Positions 25,125-31,791 of a stretch of 64,000 bases of DNA are shown here, piece after piece (the first letter of the stretch is position 1; each line of letters starts with the position of its first letter). The translations under genes were made by a program, and so were the position numbers. The DNA lies in contig NZ_BMVF01000003.1 of NCBI RefSeq assembly GCF_014650575.1, positions 62,001 to 126,000 of the forward strand. Direction: 5' to 3'. Origin of the DNA: Streptomyces naganishii JCM 4654. Its GTDB lineage: Bacteria > Actinomycetota > Actinomycetes > Streptomycetales > Streptomycetaceae. The notes below the pieces were generated by a model. It saw nothing but the letters and a program-made list of their open reading frames with translations. It had not been told where the DNA came from and made no database searches.

Positions 25125-25492
25125 CGCTCACCGGGTTCGAGCAGGTCGCGCAGGACGCGCTCGTCCTGGGGGCTGAGCTGGGCGACGAAGCGGGCGAGCA
25201 CCGTCTCGCGGTCGGTGTCGCGGTCGAGTTCGGAGTGCATCCGGCGGGCGGTCAGGCCGTGGGCGTCCTGGACGGGGTAGTAGGCGTAGCCGCGGCCCTG
25301 GCGGCTGCGCTCGACGACGCCCTTGTCGTGCAGCCGGGTCAGGATGGTGGTCACCGTCGTACGGGCGAGTTCGGCGCCGAGGCTGCGCTGGACCTGGCCG
25401 GGCGTCCGGGGAGCGCCGGCGGCCCACAGGACGGCCATGACACTGGCCTCCAGCTCGCCGGCCGGCCTGCGCTCGTCCTTCGCGTCGGTCAT
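25121..25492 (-). CDS. BlaI/MecI/CopY family transcriptional repressor
   Basis: A 123-residue winged-helix repressor: LEASVMAVLWAAGAPRTPGQ, then LARTTVTTILTRLHDKGVVE, then RGYAYYPVQDAH is the family pattern. ATG 25492 follows a GAGGGA ribosome site. It forms an ATGA-type overlapping pair with the M56 peptidase gene downstream. A TACA-N4-TGTA palindrome about 50 bp upstream is the expected operator, implying autorepression. The inducing signal is unknown; with no beta-lactamase nearby, antibiotic sensing is only one possibility. Confidence 0.93.
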   Translation of the reverse strand: MTDAKDERRPAGELEASVMAVLWAAGAPRTPGQVQRSLGAELARTTVTTILTRLHDKGVVERSRQGRGYAYYPVQDAHGLTARRMHSELDRDTDRETVLARFVAQLSPQDERVLRDLLEPGER

Positions 25493-25543
25493 GGGAACGT
25501 CCCTCACCCCGTCCTCGTCCACGGTCACCGTCCGGCCGGCCGT

Positions 25544-25557
25544 CTACAGGAGTGTAG
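25544..25557. promoter_or_regulatory. BlaI-type operator
   Basis: CTACA-GGAG-TGTAG is a perfect inverted repeat and carries the TACA...TGTA core used by BlaI/MecI repressors. It lies 52 bp upstream of the BlaI-like start codon, between that gene and the dienelactone hydrolase gene, so it could also affect the latter. Confidence 0.75.
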
Positions 25558-25640
25558 TCAAGCCGGTGTGCGCCTGCCGCGCGTGGCCGCGCCCGCCCAC
25601 CCATTATGGGAGGGCCCCCTCCGTGAGGTCCCTCCCAGTC

Positions 25641-25702
25641 CGCAGGAGCGATGCCATACCCGCAGGAGTCGATGCCGTACCCGCAGGAGCACGTGCCATG
25701 TC
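25641..25702 (+). repeat. Three tandem ribosome-site/start units before the dienelactone hydrolase gene
   Basis: Units beginning at 25641, 25661 and 25682 share CGCAGGAG followed after a few bases by ATGCC or a close form (cgcaggagcgatgcc, cgcaggagtcgatgcc, cgcaggagcacgtgccatg). Only the last ATG (25698) is in frame with the hydrolase; the ATGs at 25651 and 25672 open a second frame starting MPYPQESMPYPQEHV that overlaps the gene start. Confidence 0.65.
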
Positions 25703-26414
25703 CGAGCAGCCGAAGCCCGCCGAGACCCCGGCCCGCCAGAACGTGACCTTCCCGAGCGCGGGCGCCACCGCCCACGGCTGCCTCGCGCTGCCGCCGTCCG
25801 GCCGCGGCCCCGGTGTGCTGCTCATCCAGGAGTGGTGGGGGCTGACCGACCACATCGCCGAGGTCGCGGACCGGCTGGCCGCGGAGGGCTTCGTCGTGCT
25901 GGCCCCGGACCTGTACGGCGGGAGCGTGGCGCACGACGCCGAGGAGGCCCGGCGCATGATGCGCGCCCTGCCGGTCGCCCGCGGGGTCGAACTGCTCGCC
26001 GGCGCGGTCGGCCACCTGCTGTCGCTGCCGGAGGTGACCTCCGGCACGGTCGGCGCGGTCGGCTTCTGCATGGGCGGCGGCTTCGTGCTGTACCTGGCCG
26101 CGGTGGAGCCGAGGGTCAGCGCGGCGGTGCCGTTCTACGGGGTGATCCGTGACGGACTCCCGGACTTCTCCGGACTGCGGGCGCACATCCTCGGCCACTA
26201 CGGCGAACGGGACCGCAGCATCACGCCCCGGCGGGTGGAGGAACTGCGCGAGACCATCCACCGCCAGTCGGGCCTCTCCCCCGACTTCCGCATGTACCCG
26301 GCCGGCCACGCCTTCTTCAACGACCGCCGCCCGACCTACCACCCCGAATCGGCCGCCGCCGCCTGGCGCGGCACCGTCGCCTTCCTGCACGAACGGCTGG
26401 ACCCCCGGCCATGA
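25698..26414 (+). CDS. Dienelactone hydrolase family protein
   Basis: A 238-residue alpha/beta hydrolase. The nucleophile is the Cys in GFCMGGG (about residue 123), the acid/base partner is the Asp of the GERDRSIT segment and the His is in YPAGHAFFND, the standard Cys-Asp-His triad of dienelactone hydrolases. VLLIQEWWGLTDHI is the oxyanion-hole region. Such enzymes open lactones in chlorocatechol degradation, but many actinobacterial members have unknown substrates. ATG 25698 is preceded by CAGGAG at 25684-25689. A small hairpin at the stop codon ends the gene before the convergent PLC-like gene. Confidence 0.93.
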   Translation: MSEQPKPAETPARQNVTFPSAGATAHGCLALPPSGRGPGVLLIQEWWGLTDHIAEVADRLAAEGFVVLAPDLYGGSVAHDAEEARRMMRALPVARGVELLAGAVGHLLSLPEVTSGTVGAVGFCMGGGFVLYLAAVEPRVSAAVPFYGVIRDGLPDFSGLRAHILGHYGERDRSITPRRVEELRETIHRQSGLSPDFRMYPAGHAFFNDRRPTYHPESAAAAWRGTVAFLHERLDPRP

Positions 26415-26421
26415 CCGGGGG
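26402..26421. terminator. Short hairpin at the dienelactone hydrolase stop codon
   Basis: CCCCCGG (26402-26408) pairs with CCGGGGG (26415-26421) over a 6-nt loop that spans the TGA stop. It lies between convergent genes. The stem is short, so its efficiency is uncertain. Confidence 0.5.
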
Positions 26422-26442
26422 CCCGGCGGTCACGTGGTCCGC

Positions 26443-27813
26443 TCACGGATACGTGTAGGTGTTCAGCGCGTCGACCGCGGAGGCCGGGTCGCCCAGGTCG
26501 TAGCGGTCGACGGCCAGGAAGTTGGGCTTCTTGCGGGCGGCGGGCTCGCAGAACCGGCGGGCGCGGTCGGCGAGTTTGGTGTTGTCGGTCCGCGCGGTGC
26601 CGGAGATCGTGACGTCACGGAAGTGGTTCATCACGAACAGCGGGCGGAATCCGGGTTCGGTGCGGGTGAGCGGGATGTCGGTGTCGGCGCCGTACCAGCG
26701 GCTGTAGCAGGACCAGTCGGAGGACCCGAGGCCGGAGCCCATCGACCAGTAGTTCTCGACCGTCCACTCACGCTGGTACATCACGCCGAAGCTGTCCCGG
26801 GTCAGGCCCGCGGCCTCGTCGGCGGAGCGGCTGTGGTCGGTGAAGATCAGCAGTCGGTGGCCGGCGGCGGTCAGGTCGGCCAGCTTCGGCCAGCCGTTCT
26901 GGCGCACACCGGTCAGGTCGGGGCGGTAGAGCACGTCGGACAGGCCGCTGACGCGGGCGAGTTCGGAGCGCAGGACGCCGGGGTCGACGTAGTCCTCCAG
27001 AAAGACGGTGACGAACTGGTCCGGGTGCGCCTTGAGGAAGTTCACCATGCGCTGGATGTCGACCCAGAGCGCGACCGGTCTGCTGACCAGGGTGCAGCTG
27101 TCGTGGCAGAGGATCGCGCCGTCCGGCGTCTGGTGGATGTCCAGCATGAACCCGCGTACGCCGTCGGCGAGTTGACGGTCGATGCCCCGGCTCTGGTTGG
27201 GGGCGAGGTTGATGAAGGGCGGGGCGAAGCCGCCGTCGACGCCGTTGGCGTAGGCGTTGTGGGCGGTGAGGAAGGTGACCTGGTCCAGGGTGCGCCGGTC
27301 GGCCGGCGGCATGGGACTGGTGGGCGGGGTCACCGGGGTGAGGTACCAGGCGGCGAGGTCCGGTGAGGAGCCGATGGCCAGCTGGGCGGGGTAGTTGGCG
27401 CCGGCCGGCTTGGCGGAGACGGTGAGCCGCCGGTCGCTGCCGGGCACCTCGAGCGTGTACTGGTCGGCTCCGGCGGCGGTGACGTCCCAGAGGGCGTCGG
27501 CGGCCGAGCAGTCGACGGTGCGCGCCTGGTCGCCCGAGCGGCCGAGGCAGCTGCCCGCCGTGTCGGCGTTCTCCAGCACGTACGAGGATCCGGCGGCACG
27601 GAGGTTCCACTGCTGGTGGTCCTCGTCGCCCTTGGGGTTGCGCTGTTCGACGGCGCCGCCGGCGGCGGCCGCGTTCAGACCGGTGGTGACACTCTGCACG
27701 TAGTAGGCCCCCGCCGCCGGTGCGGCGGTCGCGCCGGCGGCGGGAGCGGGGGACGCCACGACCGCGGCGGCCAGGGCCGCGGTCGTGGCGAGCAGGGCGT
27801 GGGGGGTGCGCAT
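26443..27813 (-). CDS. Secreted PI-PLC-X domain protein with ricin-like N-terminal domain
   Basis: A 456-residue exported protein. A signal peptide (MRTPHALLATTAALAAAVVA, cleavage near SPAPAA) precedes a ricin-type lectin-like domain (about 35-155: YYVQSVTTGLNAA, QQWNL, GSCLG). The phosphatidylinositol phospholipase C X-domain follows (about 172-440), with catalytic-type His185 (FLTAHNAYANG) and a second His in the LCHDSC segment (237). It may cleave phosphoinositides or act as a general phosphodiester-fold protein. It lies 81 bp downstream of the chitinase gene on the same strand, with an 11-bp inverted repeat in that gap. Confidence 0.88.
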   Translation of the reverse strand: MRTPHALLATTAALAAAVVASPAPAAGATAAPAAGAYYVQSVTTGLNAAAAGGAVEQRNPKGDEDHQQWNLRAAGSSYVLENADTAGSCLGRSGDQARTVDCSAADALWDVTAAGADQYTLEVPGSDRRLTVSAKPAGANYPAQLAIGSSPDLAAWYLTPVTPPTSPMPPADRRTLDQVTFLTAHNAYANGVDGGFAPPFINLAPNQSRGIDRQLADGVRGFMLDIHQTPDGAILCHDSCTLVSRPVALWVDIQRMVNFLKAHPDQFVTVFLEDYVDPGVLRSELARVSGLSDVLYRPDLTGVRQNGWPKLADLTAAGHRLLIFTDHSRSADEAAGLTRDSFGVMYQREWTVENYWSMGSGLGSSDWSCYSRWYGADTDIPLTRTEPGFRPLFVMNHFRDVTISGTARTDNTKLADRARRFCEPAARKKPNFLAVDRYDLGDPASAVDALNTYTYP

Positions 27814-27828
27814 GACGGTGTGCCCCTT

Positions 27829-27890
27829 CGTCCGTACGGGGGTGATGACGACCCCGTGTGGCAGGTGCATGACACCATGCCGTACGGACG
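27829..27890. repeat. Perfect 11-bp inverted repeat between chitinase and PLC-like genes
   Basis: CGTCCGTACGG (27829-27839) and CCGTACGGACG (27880-27890) are exact reverse complements 40 nt apart, filling the gap between the two secreted-protein genes. They could be an operator pair for the PLC-like gene or the arms of a long-loop terminator for the chitinase gene. Confidence 0.55.
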
Positions 27891-27894
27891 TGCG

Positions 27895-28788
27895 TCAGCA
27901 GTAGAGGTTGCCGCCCGGTGAAACCCCGAGGATCTGCGTGAACCGCTGGTAGGCGTCGACGCGGCTCTGCACCTGCGCCGGATTCCTGCCGTCGCACTCC
28001 AGGGAGCCGTTGATGCTGCGGATGGTCTGGCCGAACCCGGCCTGGTTCACCATCGCGTCGTGCGGCGTCATGCTGCCGGGCCCGGACTGCGTGTTCCAGT
28101 ACCACAGGCCGGTCTTCCAGGCCACGGCGGAGTCGTTCTGCACCAGCCAGGGATTGCCGAGCAGGTCGATGCCGAGCGCGTCGCCCGCGGCCTTGTAGTT
28201 GAAGTTCCAGCTCAGCTGGATCGGGCCGCGCCCGTAGTAGGCGGACTGACCGGCCGGACAGCCGTACGGCCGGCTCCAGTCGCAGTAGTGCGAGTAGTTG
28301 GCGGTGTTCTGCTCCACCACGTACACCAGACCGCCGGTCTCGTGACTGACGTTGGCGAGGAAGGCCGCCGCCTCCTGCTTCCTGACCGTGTCGCTGCCGG
28401 TGCCGGCGAAGCCGGGGTAGGCGCTGAGCGCCGCGGTCAGCCCGCTGTAGGTGTAGAACGAGTTCCGGTTCGGGAACATCTGATTGAACTGGGCCTCGCT
28501 GACCACGAATCCGGACGGGTTGCCGTTGCCGGAGCCGCTGTCGCACGAGTACGGGTCCCAGAACCAGGTGCTGATGGTGGGGTCGTAGCCCGGGTTGTCG
28601 TGCTCGGCCACGTACGCCCTGCCGTCCGTGTAACGGACGATGTCACCGGTGCGGTAGGACTTCCCGGCCACCCAGTCGGGGTAGCTGGAGCAGGAGGCCG
28701 CCGAGGCGTGGGCGGCCGGCAGGACCAGGGGGGCGGCGCCGCCGATCAGGAGCGCGGTGAGCGCGGCGGAGACGTGTCGTCTCGACAC
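27895..28788 (-). CDS. Secreted GH19 chitinase with N-terminal carbohydrate-binding module
   Basis: A 297-residue chitin-degrading endo-enzyme. A signal peptide (about 1-31) is followed by a CBM5/12-type chitin-binding module (CSSYPDWVAGKSYRTGDIV to WFWDPYSC, about 33-82), a short Gly/Ser/Asn linker and a family-19 catalytic domain. The acid Glu150 (NVSHETGG) and base Glu159 (YVVEQNTANYSHYC) are present, as is YYGRGPIQLSWNFNY. The architecture is that of Streptomyces ChiC/ChiF-type enzymes. GTG 28788 follows GGAGTT 8 nt upstream. A DasR-type palindrome lies about 140 bp upstream, so induction by chitin breakdown products is likely. Confidence 0.95.
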   Translation of the reverse strand: MSRRHVSAALTALLIGGAAPLVLPAAHASAASCSSYPDWVAGKSYRTGDIVRYTDGRAYVAEHDNPGYDPTISTWFWDPYSCDSGSGNGNPSGFVVSEAQFNQMFPNRNSFYTYSGLTAALSAYPGFAGTGSDTVRKQEAAAFLANVSHETGGLVYVVEQNTANYSHYCDWSRPYGCPAGQSAYYGRGPIQLSWNFNYKAAGDALGIDLLGNPWLVQNDSAVAWKTGLWYWNTQSGPGSMTPHDAMVNQAGFGQTIRSINGSLECDGRNPAQVQSRVDAYQRFTQILGVSPGGNLYC

Positions 28789-28925
28789 TGGATCAACTCC
28801 TTTGCGGTCCACGGCCGCACCCGGAAGAGGGCGGAGGAAACCGCGCCCCGGCGCGCGTGCGGGTGGTACCGGACACGGCGTGGGGGGGCGGCCGCGGTGG
28901 GGGGTGTGGTGCCACACTCAACCGC

Positions 28926-28941
28926 ATTGGTCTGTACCAGT
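28926..28941. promoter_or_regulatory. DasR-responsive element (dre) candidate
   Basis: ATTGGTCTGTACCAGT differs only slightly from the dre consensus ASTGGTCTAGACCAST bound by the GntR regulator DasR, which represses chitin genes until GlcN-6-P accumulates. It lies 138 bp upstream of the GH19 chitinase start and touches the last base of the sigma-factor gene. Confidence 0.72.
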
Positions 28942-30269
28942 CAAGGCCGCAGGCCGGCCAACTCCCGTGAGAGGTAGGTGCGTTCGGCCGGGCTCGGGCT
29001 CAGCGCGAGGGCCGCCTCGTAGGCCCGTAGGGCCTCCCCGGTGCGGCCGAGACGGCGCAGCAGGCCCGCGCGGACGGCGTGGAAGACGTGGTAGCCGTCC
29101 AGTTCGAGCCCGTCGACCAGGTCGAGGGCCGGTCCGGGGCCCTCGGTCTCGGCGACCGCCACCGCCCGGTTCAGCGCGACGACCGGGCTCGGCGCGAGCG
29201 CCATGAGGTGGTCGTAGAGCCTCAGGATCTGCCCCCAGTCGGTGGCCTCGGCGGTCGGCGCGTCGCTGTGCACCGCGTGGATCGCGGCCTGGATCTGGTA
29301 CGGCCCCGGCCGGTTCCGGCGCAGGCAGCGGCGGACGAGTTCCTGGCCCTCGGCGACCATGTCCCGGTCCCAGCGCCCGCGGTCCTGCGCGGGCAGCGGC
29401 ACCAGCTCACTGCCGCCGCCCTCGCGCGCCGGGCGGCGCGACTTGACGAGGAGCATCAGCGCCAGCAGCCCGGTCACCTCGGGCTCGTCCGGCATCAGTT
29501 CGGACAGCAGCCGGCCCAGGCGCAGCGCCTCGGCGCACAGCTCCGGGGCCCCTGCGCAACCCTCGTTGAAGATCAGGTAGACGACGGCGAGGACACCGCC
29601 GAGGCGGTCGGGCAGGTCGGCGTCGCGCGGCACGCGGTAGGGGATGCCCGCGGCGCGGATCTTGGCCTTGGCCCGCACGATCCGCTGGGCCAGCGTCGGC
29701 TCGGGCACCAGGAAGGCGCGGGCGATCTGCGCCGTCGTGAGCCCGCCGAGCAGGCGCAGGGTGAGCGCCACCCGGGACCGCGGGGCGAGCGCGGGGTGGC
29801 AGCAGGTGAAGATCAGGCGGAGCCGGTCGTCGCGCACGGGTCCCTCCTCGTCCTGCCCGGGGTCCGGCCCCGCCACCGCGCCGGCCGGCGTGCCTGCCAC
29901 CGCGTACGCCGGCGAGCCGGGCCCGTACAGGCGGGCCGCCTCGGCGTGCCGGGTGTCCCGCGAGGACTCGCGGCGCAGCCGGTCGACGGCGCGGTTGCGC
30001 GCGGTGGTGATGATCCAGCCGGCCGGGCTCGGCGGCACTCCGGTGCGCGGCCACTTCTCCAGGGCCGTGGCGAAGGCGTCCTGGACCGCTTCCTCCGCGA
30101 GGTCGATGTCGCCGAGGAAGCGGACCAGGACGGAGACCGCGCGGCCGTACTCGGCGCGGAAGACGGCCTCCACGTCCCCGGCGCCGGGCACGGCGTCACC
30201 CGCGCCGGGCACCGCGTCACCCGCGCCGGGCGCGGTCCCGGCGCCGCCTGCGCCGGGCGGTGCGTGCAT
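28941..30269 (-). CDS. ECF42-like RNA polymerase sigma factor with C-terminal TPR-like extension
   Basis: A 442-residue extracytoplasmic-function sigma factor. Region 2 covers about 35-100 (LVRFLGDIDLAEEAVQDAFA, then GWIITTARNRAVDRLRRE), region 4 about 145-205 (LTLRLLGGLTTAQIARAFLV), and a long helical C-terminal domain (DUF6596/TPR-like) fills 215-442. This fits the ECF42 group, which has no anti-sigma factor and is linked to a DGPF/YCII protein. That partner is immediately upstream; its TGA and this ATG share one base. The N-terminus contains three near-repeats of PGAGDA/V. Confidence 0.92.
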   Translation of the reverse strand: MHAPPGAGGAGTAPGAGDAVPGAGDAVPGAGDVEAVFRAEYGRAVSVLVRFLGDIDLAEEAVQDAFATALEKWPRTGVPPSPAGWIITTARNRAVDRLRRESSRDTRHAEAARLYGPGSPAYAVAGTPAGAVAGPDPGQDEEGPVRDDRLRLIFTCCHPALAPRSRVALTLRLLGGLTTAQIARAFLVPEPTLAQRIVRAKAKIRAAGIPYRVPRDADLPDRLGGVLAVVYLIFNEGCAGAPELCAEALRLGRLLSELMPDEPEVTGLLALMLLVKSRRPAREGGGSELVPLPAQDRGRWDRDMVAEGQELVRRCLRRNRPGPYQIQAAIHAVHSDAPTAEATDWGQILRLYDHLMALAPSPVVALNRAVAVAETEGPGPALDLVDGLELDGYHVFHAVRAGLLRRLGRTGEALRAYEAALALSPSPAERTYLSRELAGLRP

Positions 30270-30625
30270 CAGTCCTCGGCCGTGTGCAGGAACGGGCGCA
30301 CCTCGATGGGCAGCGTGGTGGCCCGGCCCGCCTTGCGCCCCCACTCCAGGGCCGCGTCCAGGTCGGGCGCCTTGATCAGGCACAGGCCGCCCAGGTACTC
30401 CTTGCCCTCGGCGTAGGGCCCGTCGGTGATCAGTACGTCGTCGCCCTTGGGGCGCAGCACGGTCGCGGTCTCCGGGCCGTGCAGCCCGCCCGCGAACACC
30501 CAGGCCCCGGCCTCGCGCAGCTCCTGGTGGAAGGCCTCGACGTTGCCCATGATCTCGGCGAGCGCCTCGGCCGAGGGCGGGGTGCCCTCGCTCGGCTGGA
30601 TCACGCTGAGCAGGTAGTACTTCAT
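30269..30625 (-). CDS. YCII/DGPF family protein, partner of the ECF42-like sigma factor
   Basis: A 118-residue YCII-related protein, MKYYLLSVIQPSEGTPPSAE at the start. The signature that names the group is DGPF; here it reads ITDGPYAEGKEYLGG, with Tyr in place of Phe. Proteins of this type are encoded next to ECF42 sigma factors and are thought to be their targets or part of the signal path, though the chemistry is unknown. The stop codon overlaps the sigma-factor start codon by one base, so translation is coupled. ATG 30625 is used because a GGAGG (rc of cctcc) precedes it. Confidence 0.92.
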   Translation of the reverse strand: MKYYLLSVIQPSEGTPPSAEALAEIMGNVEAFHQELREAGAWVFAGGLHGPETATVLRPKGDDVLITDGPYAEGKEYLGGLCLIKAPDLDAALEWGRKAGRATTLPIEVRPFLHTAED

Positions 30626-30774
30626 GACGTCCTCCTTGGCGTCGTGCCGTTGTCCCACCTCCTACACGAACGGCGCACTCCCGTATCGACACCTCGCCCG
30701 GCCCGATCGGGAGAAACTTTCCCTTGGCCTCTCTCCCGCAGGAGGGCATGCCGGCCGGTCGCCTCCAGGCCGTA

Positions 30775-31480
30775 CGGAAGTCGGGTTCTGCCGGGGCTCG
30801 ACGCGCCGGTGGAGTACGCGGGTTCGGTGGCACCGCCGGCGGACCCGGTCAAGCTCCTGGCCGACGCCCCGCGGCCCGTCCGGGAGCGGCTGCTCGCCGG
30901 GGTCACGGACGGCGCCGAGGTCGTGTGCGCGTTCGCCGGGGCGCGCGAGTGGCCGGGGGCGGGGCCGCGCCCGGCCACTCGCGCGCCCCGGCGGCTCGCC
31001 GCGCTGAGCGCCGCCCGCACGGCGCCGCTGGAGCTCGACGGCCTGTGGCTGCCGGGGAGGCCGTCGTGCCGCGCACCCCGCAGGGAGCGGTTCGCCCGCG
31101 TGGACCGGCCGCGCAGCACCAACGCCTCCCCCGCGGTCTTCGGCGTCGCCCGCGCCGCGCTCGTGCTGCTCGACGAGGCGGGCGTCCGGGTCCGAGGCCG
31201 CCGGGACGGCACGTCCGCCGGGCGCCCGCTCGGAGGAGTGCCGCGCTGTGGGCCCCCGGTGCCGCACGAGGCACGAGGCGCGTCGAGGAACGGCCGGCGG
31301 TGAAGACGCGGGCGACGACCTCAGCCGGGACGCCGCCCGCCGCGGTCGTGGCGGGCGGCGGGCCGGTCCCTGGACCCGGGCAGCCGCGCCCGGCGGCCGG
31401 CCCGCGAGGGCCTGTTCCTGCTGGTGCGGGGGCAGACGGCCGAGGTGCGGCGGTTCCACCTCGGCCGTCCGGCCGGGTGA
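30775..31480 (+). pseudogene. Acyl-CoA dehydrogenase-like remnant
   Basis: One plus-strand frame keeps scattered acyl-CoA dehydrogenase-like segments: LPGLDAPVEYAGSVAPPADP near 30797, LELDGLWLPG near 31028, SPAVFGVARAALVLLDE near 31128 and, after a stop at 31301-31303, REGLFLLVRGQTAEVRRFHL near 31400, ending at TGA 31478-31480. Active-site and FAD-contact segments between these are missing and an obvious start is absent. The remnant is too short for the usual 380 residues, so internal deletions are inferred. The family call rests on the order of weak motifs. Confidence 0.45.
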
Positions 31481-31509
31481 AGGCGGCCCGCCCGGTCAGA
31501 GCCCCACGG

Positions 31510-31674
31510 TCAGTCGTCCTCGGCGGGTACCACCACGAGGAAGGCGTCCTCCCTCAGATCCATCACCACGGTGGCGGGCTGTCCCTCCGCCCGCCGCCGC
31601 GCCGCGTACTCCTCCGCCGGCCAGGATCCGCGCGGAGACCCCGCGGGGAACCGCTCCAGCACCTTCGCACCCAT
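31510..31674 (-). CDS. Small conserved-looking hypothetical protein (54 aa)
   Basis: A 54-residue protein beginning MGAKVLERFPAGSPRGSWPA and ending MDLREDAFLVVVPAEDD. ATG 31674 is preceded by GGAGGTGA with 8 nt spacing, an excellent ribosome site, and wobble positions are GC-rich, which supports real translation. The middle EEYAARRRAEG is helical and charged. There is no signal peptide and no recognisable family. It lies 118 bp downstream of the MMPL exporter gene on its antisense-free side; the two genes do not share a strand order that implies an operon. Confidence 0.6.
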   Translation of the reverse strand: MGAKVLERFPAGSPRGSWPAEEYAARRRAEGQPATVVMDLREDAFLVVVPAEDD

Positions 31675-31791
31675 ACCGGCACTCACCTCCGTGTCTCGTC
31701 GTCCGCGTTCGGCCTCGGCGGACGGCTTCCAGCGCATGTGAACCGCCTGCCCGCTGACCGCGGGACCATGTACGACCACCGCCGCGGCGGC

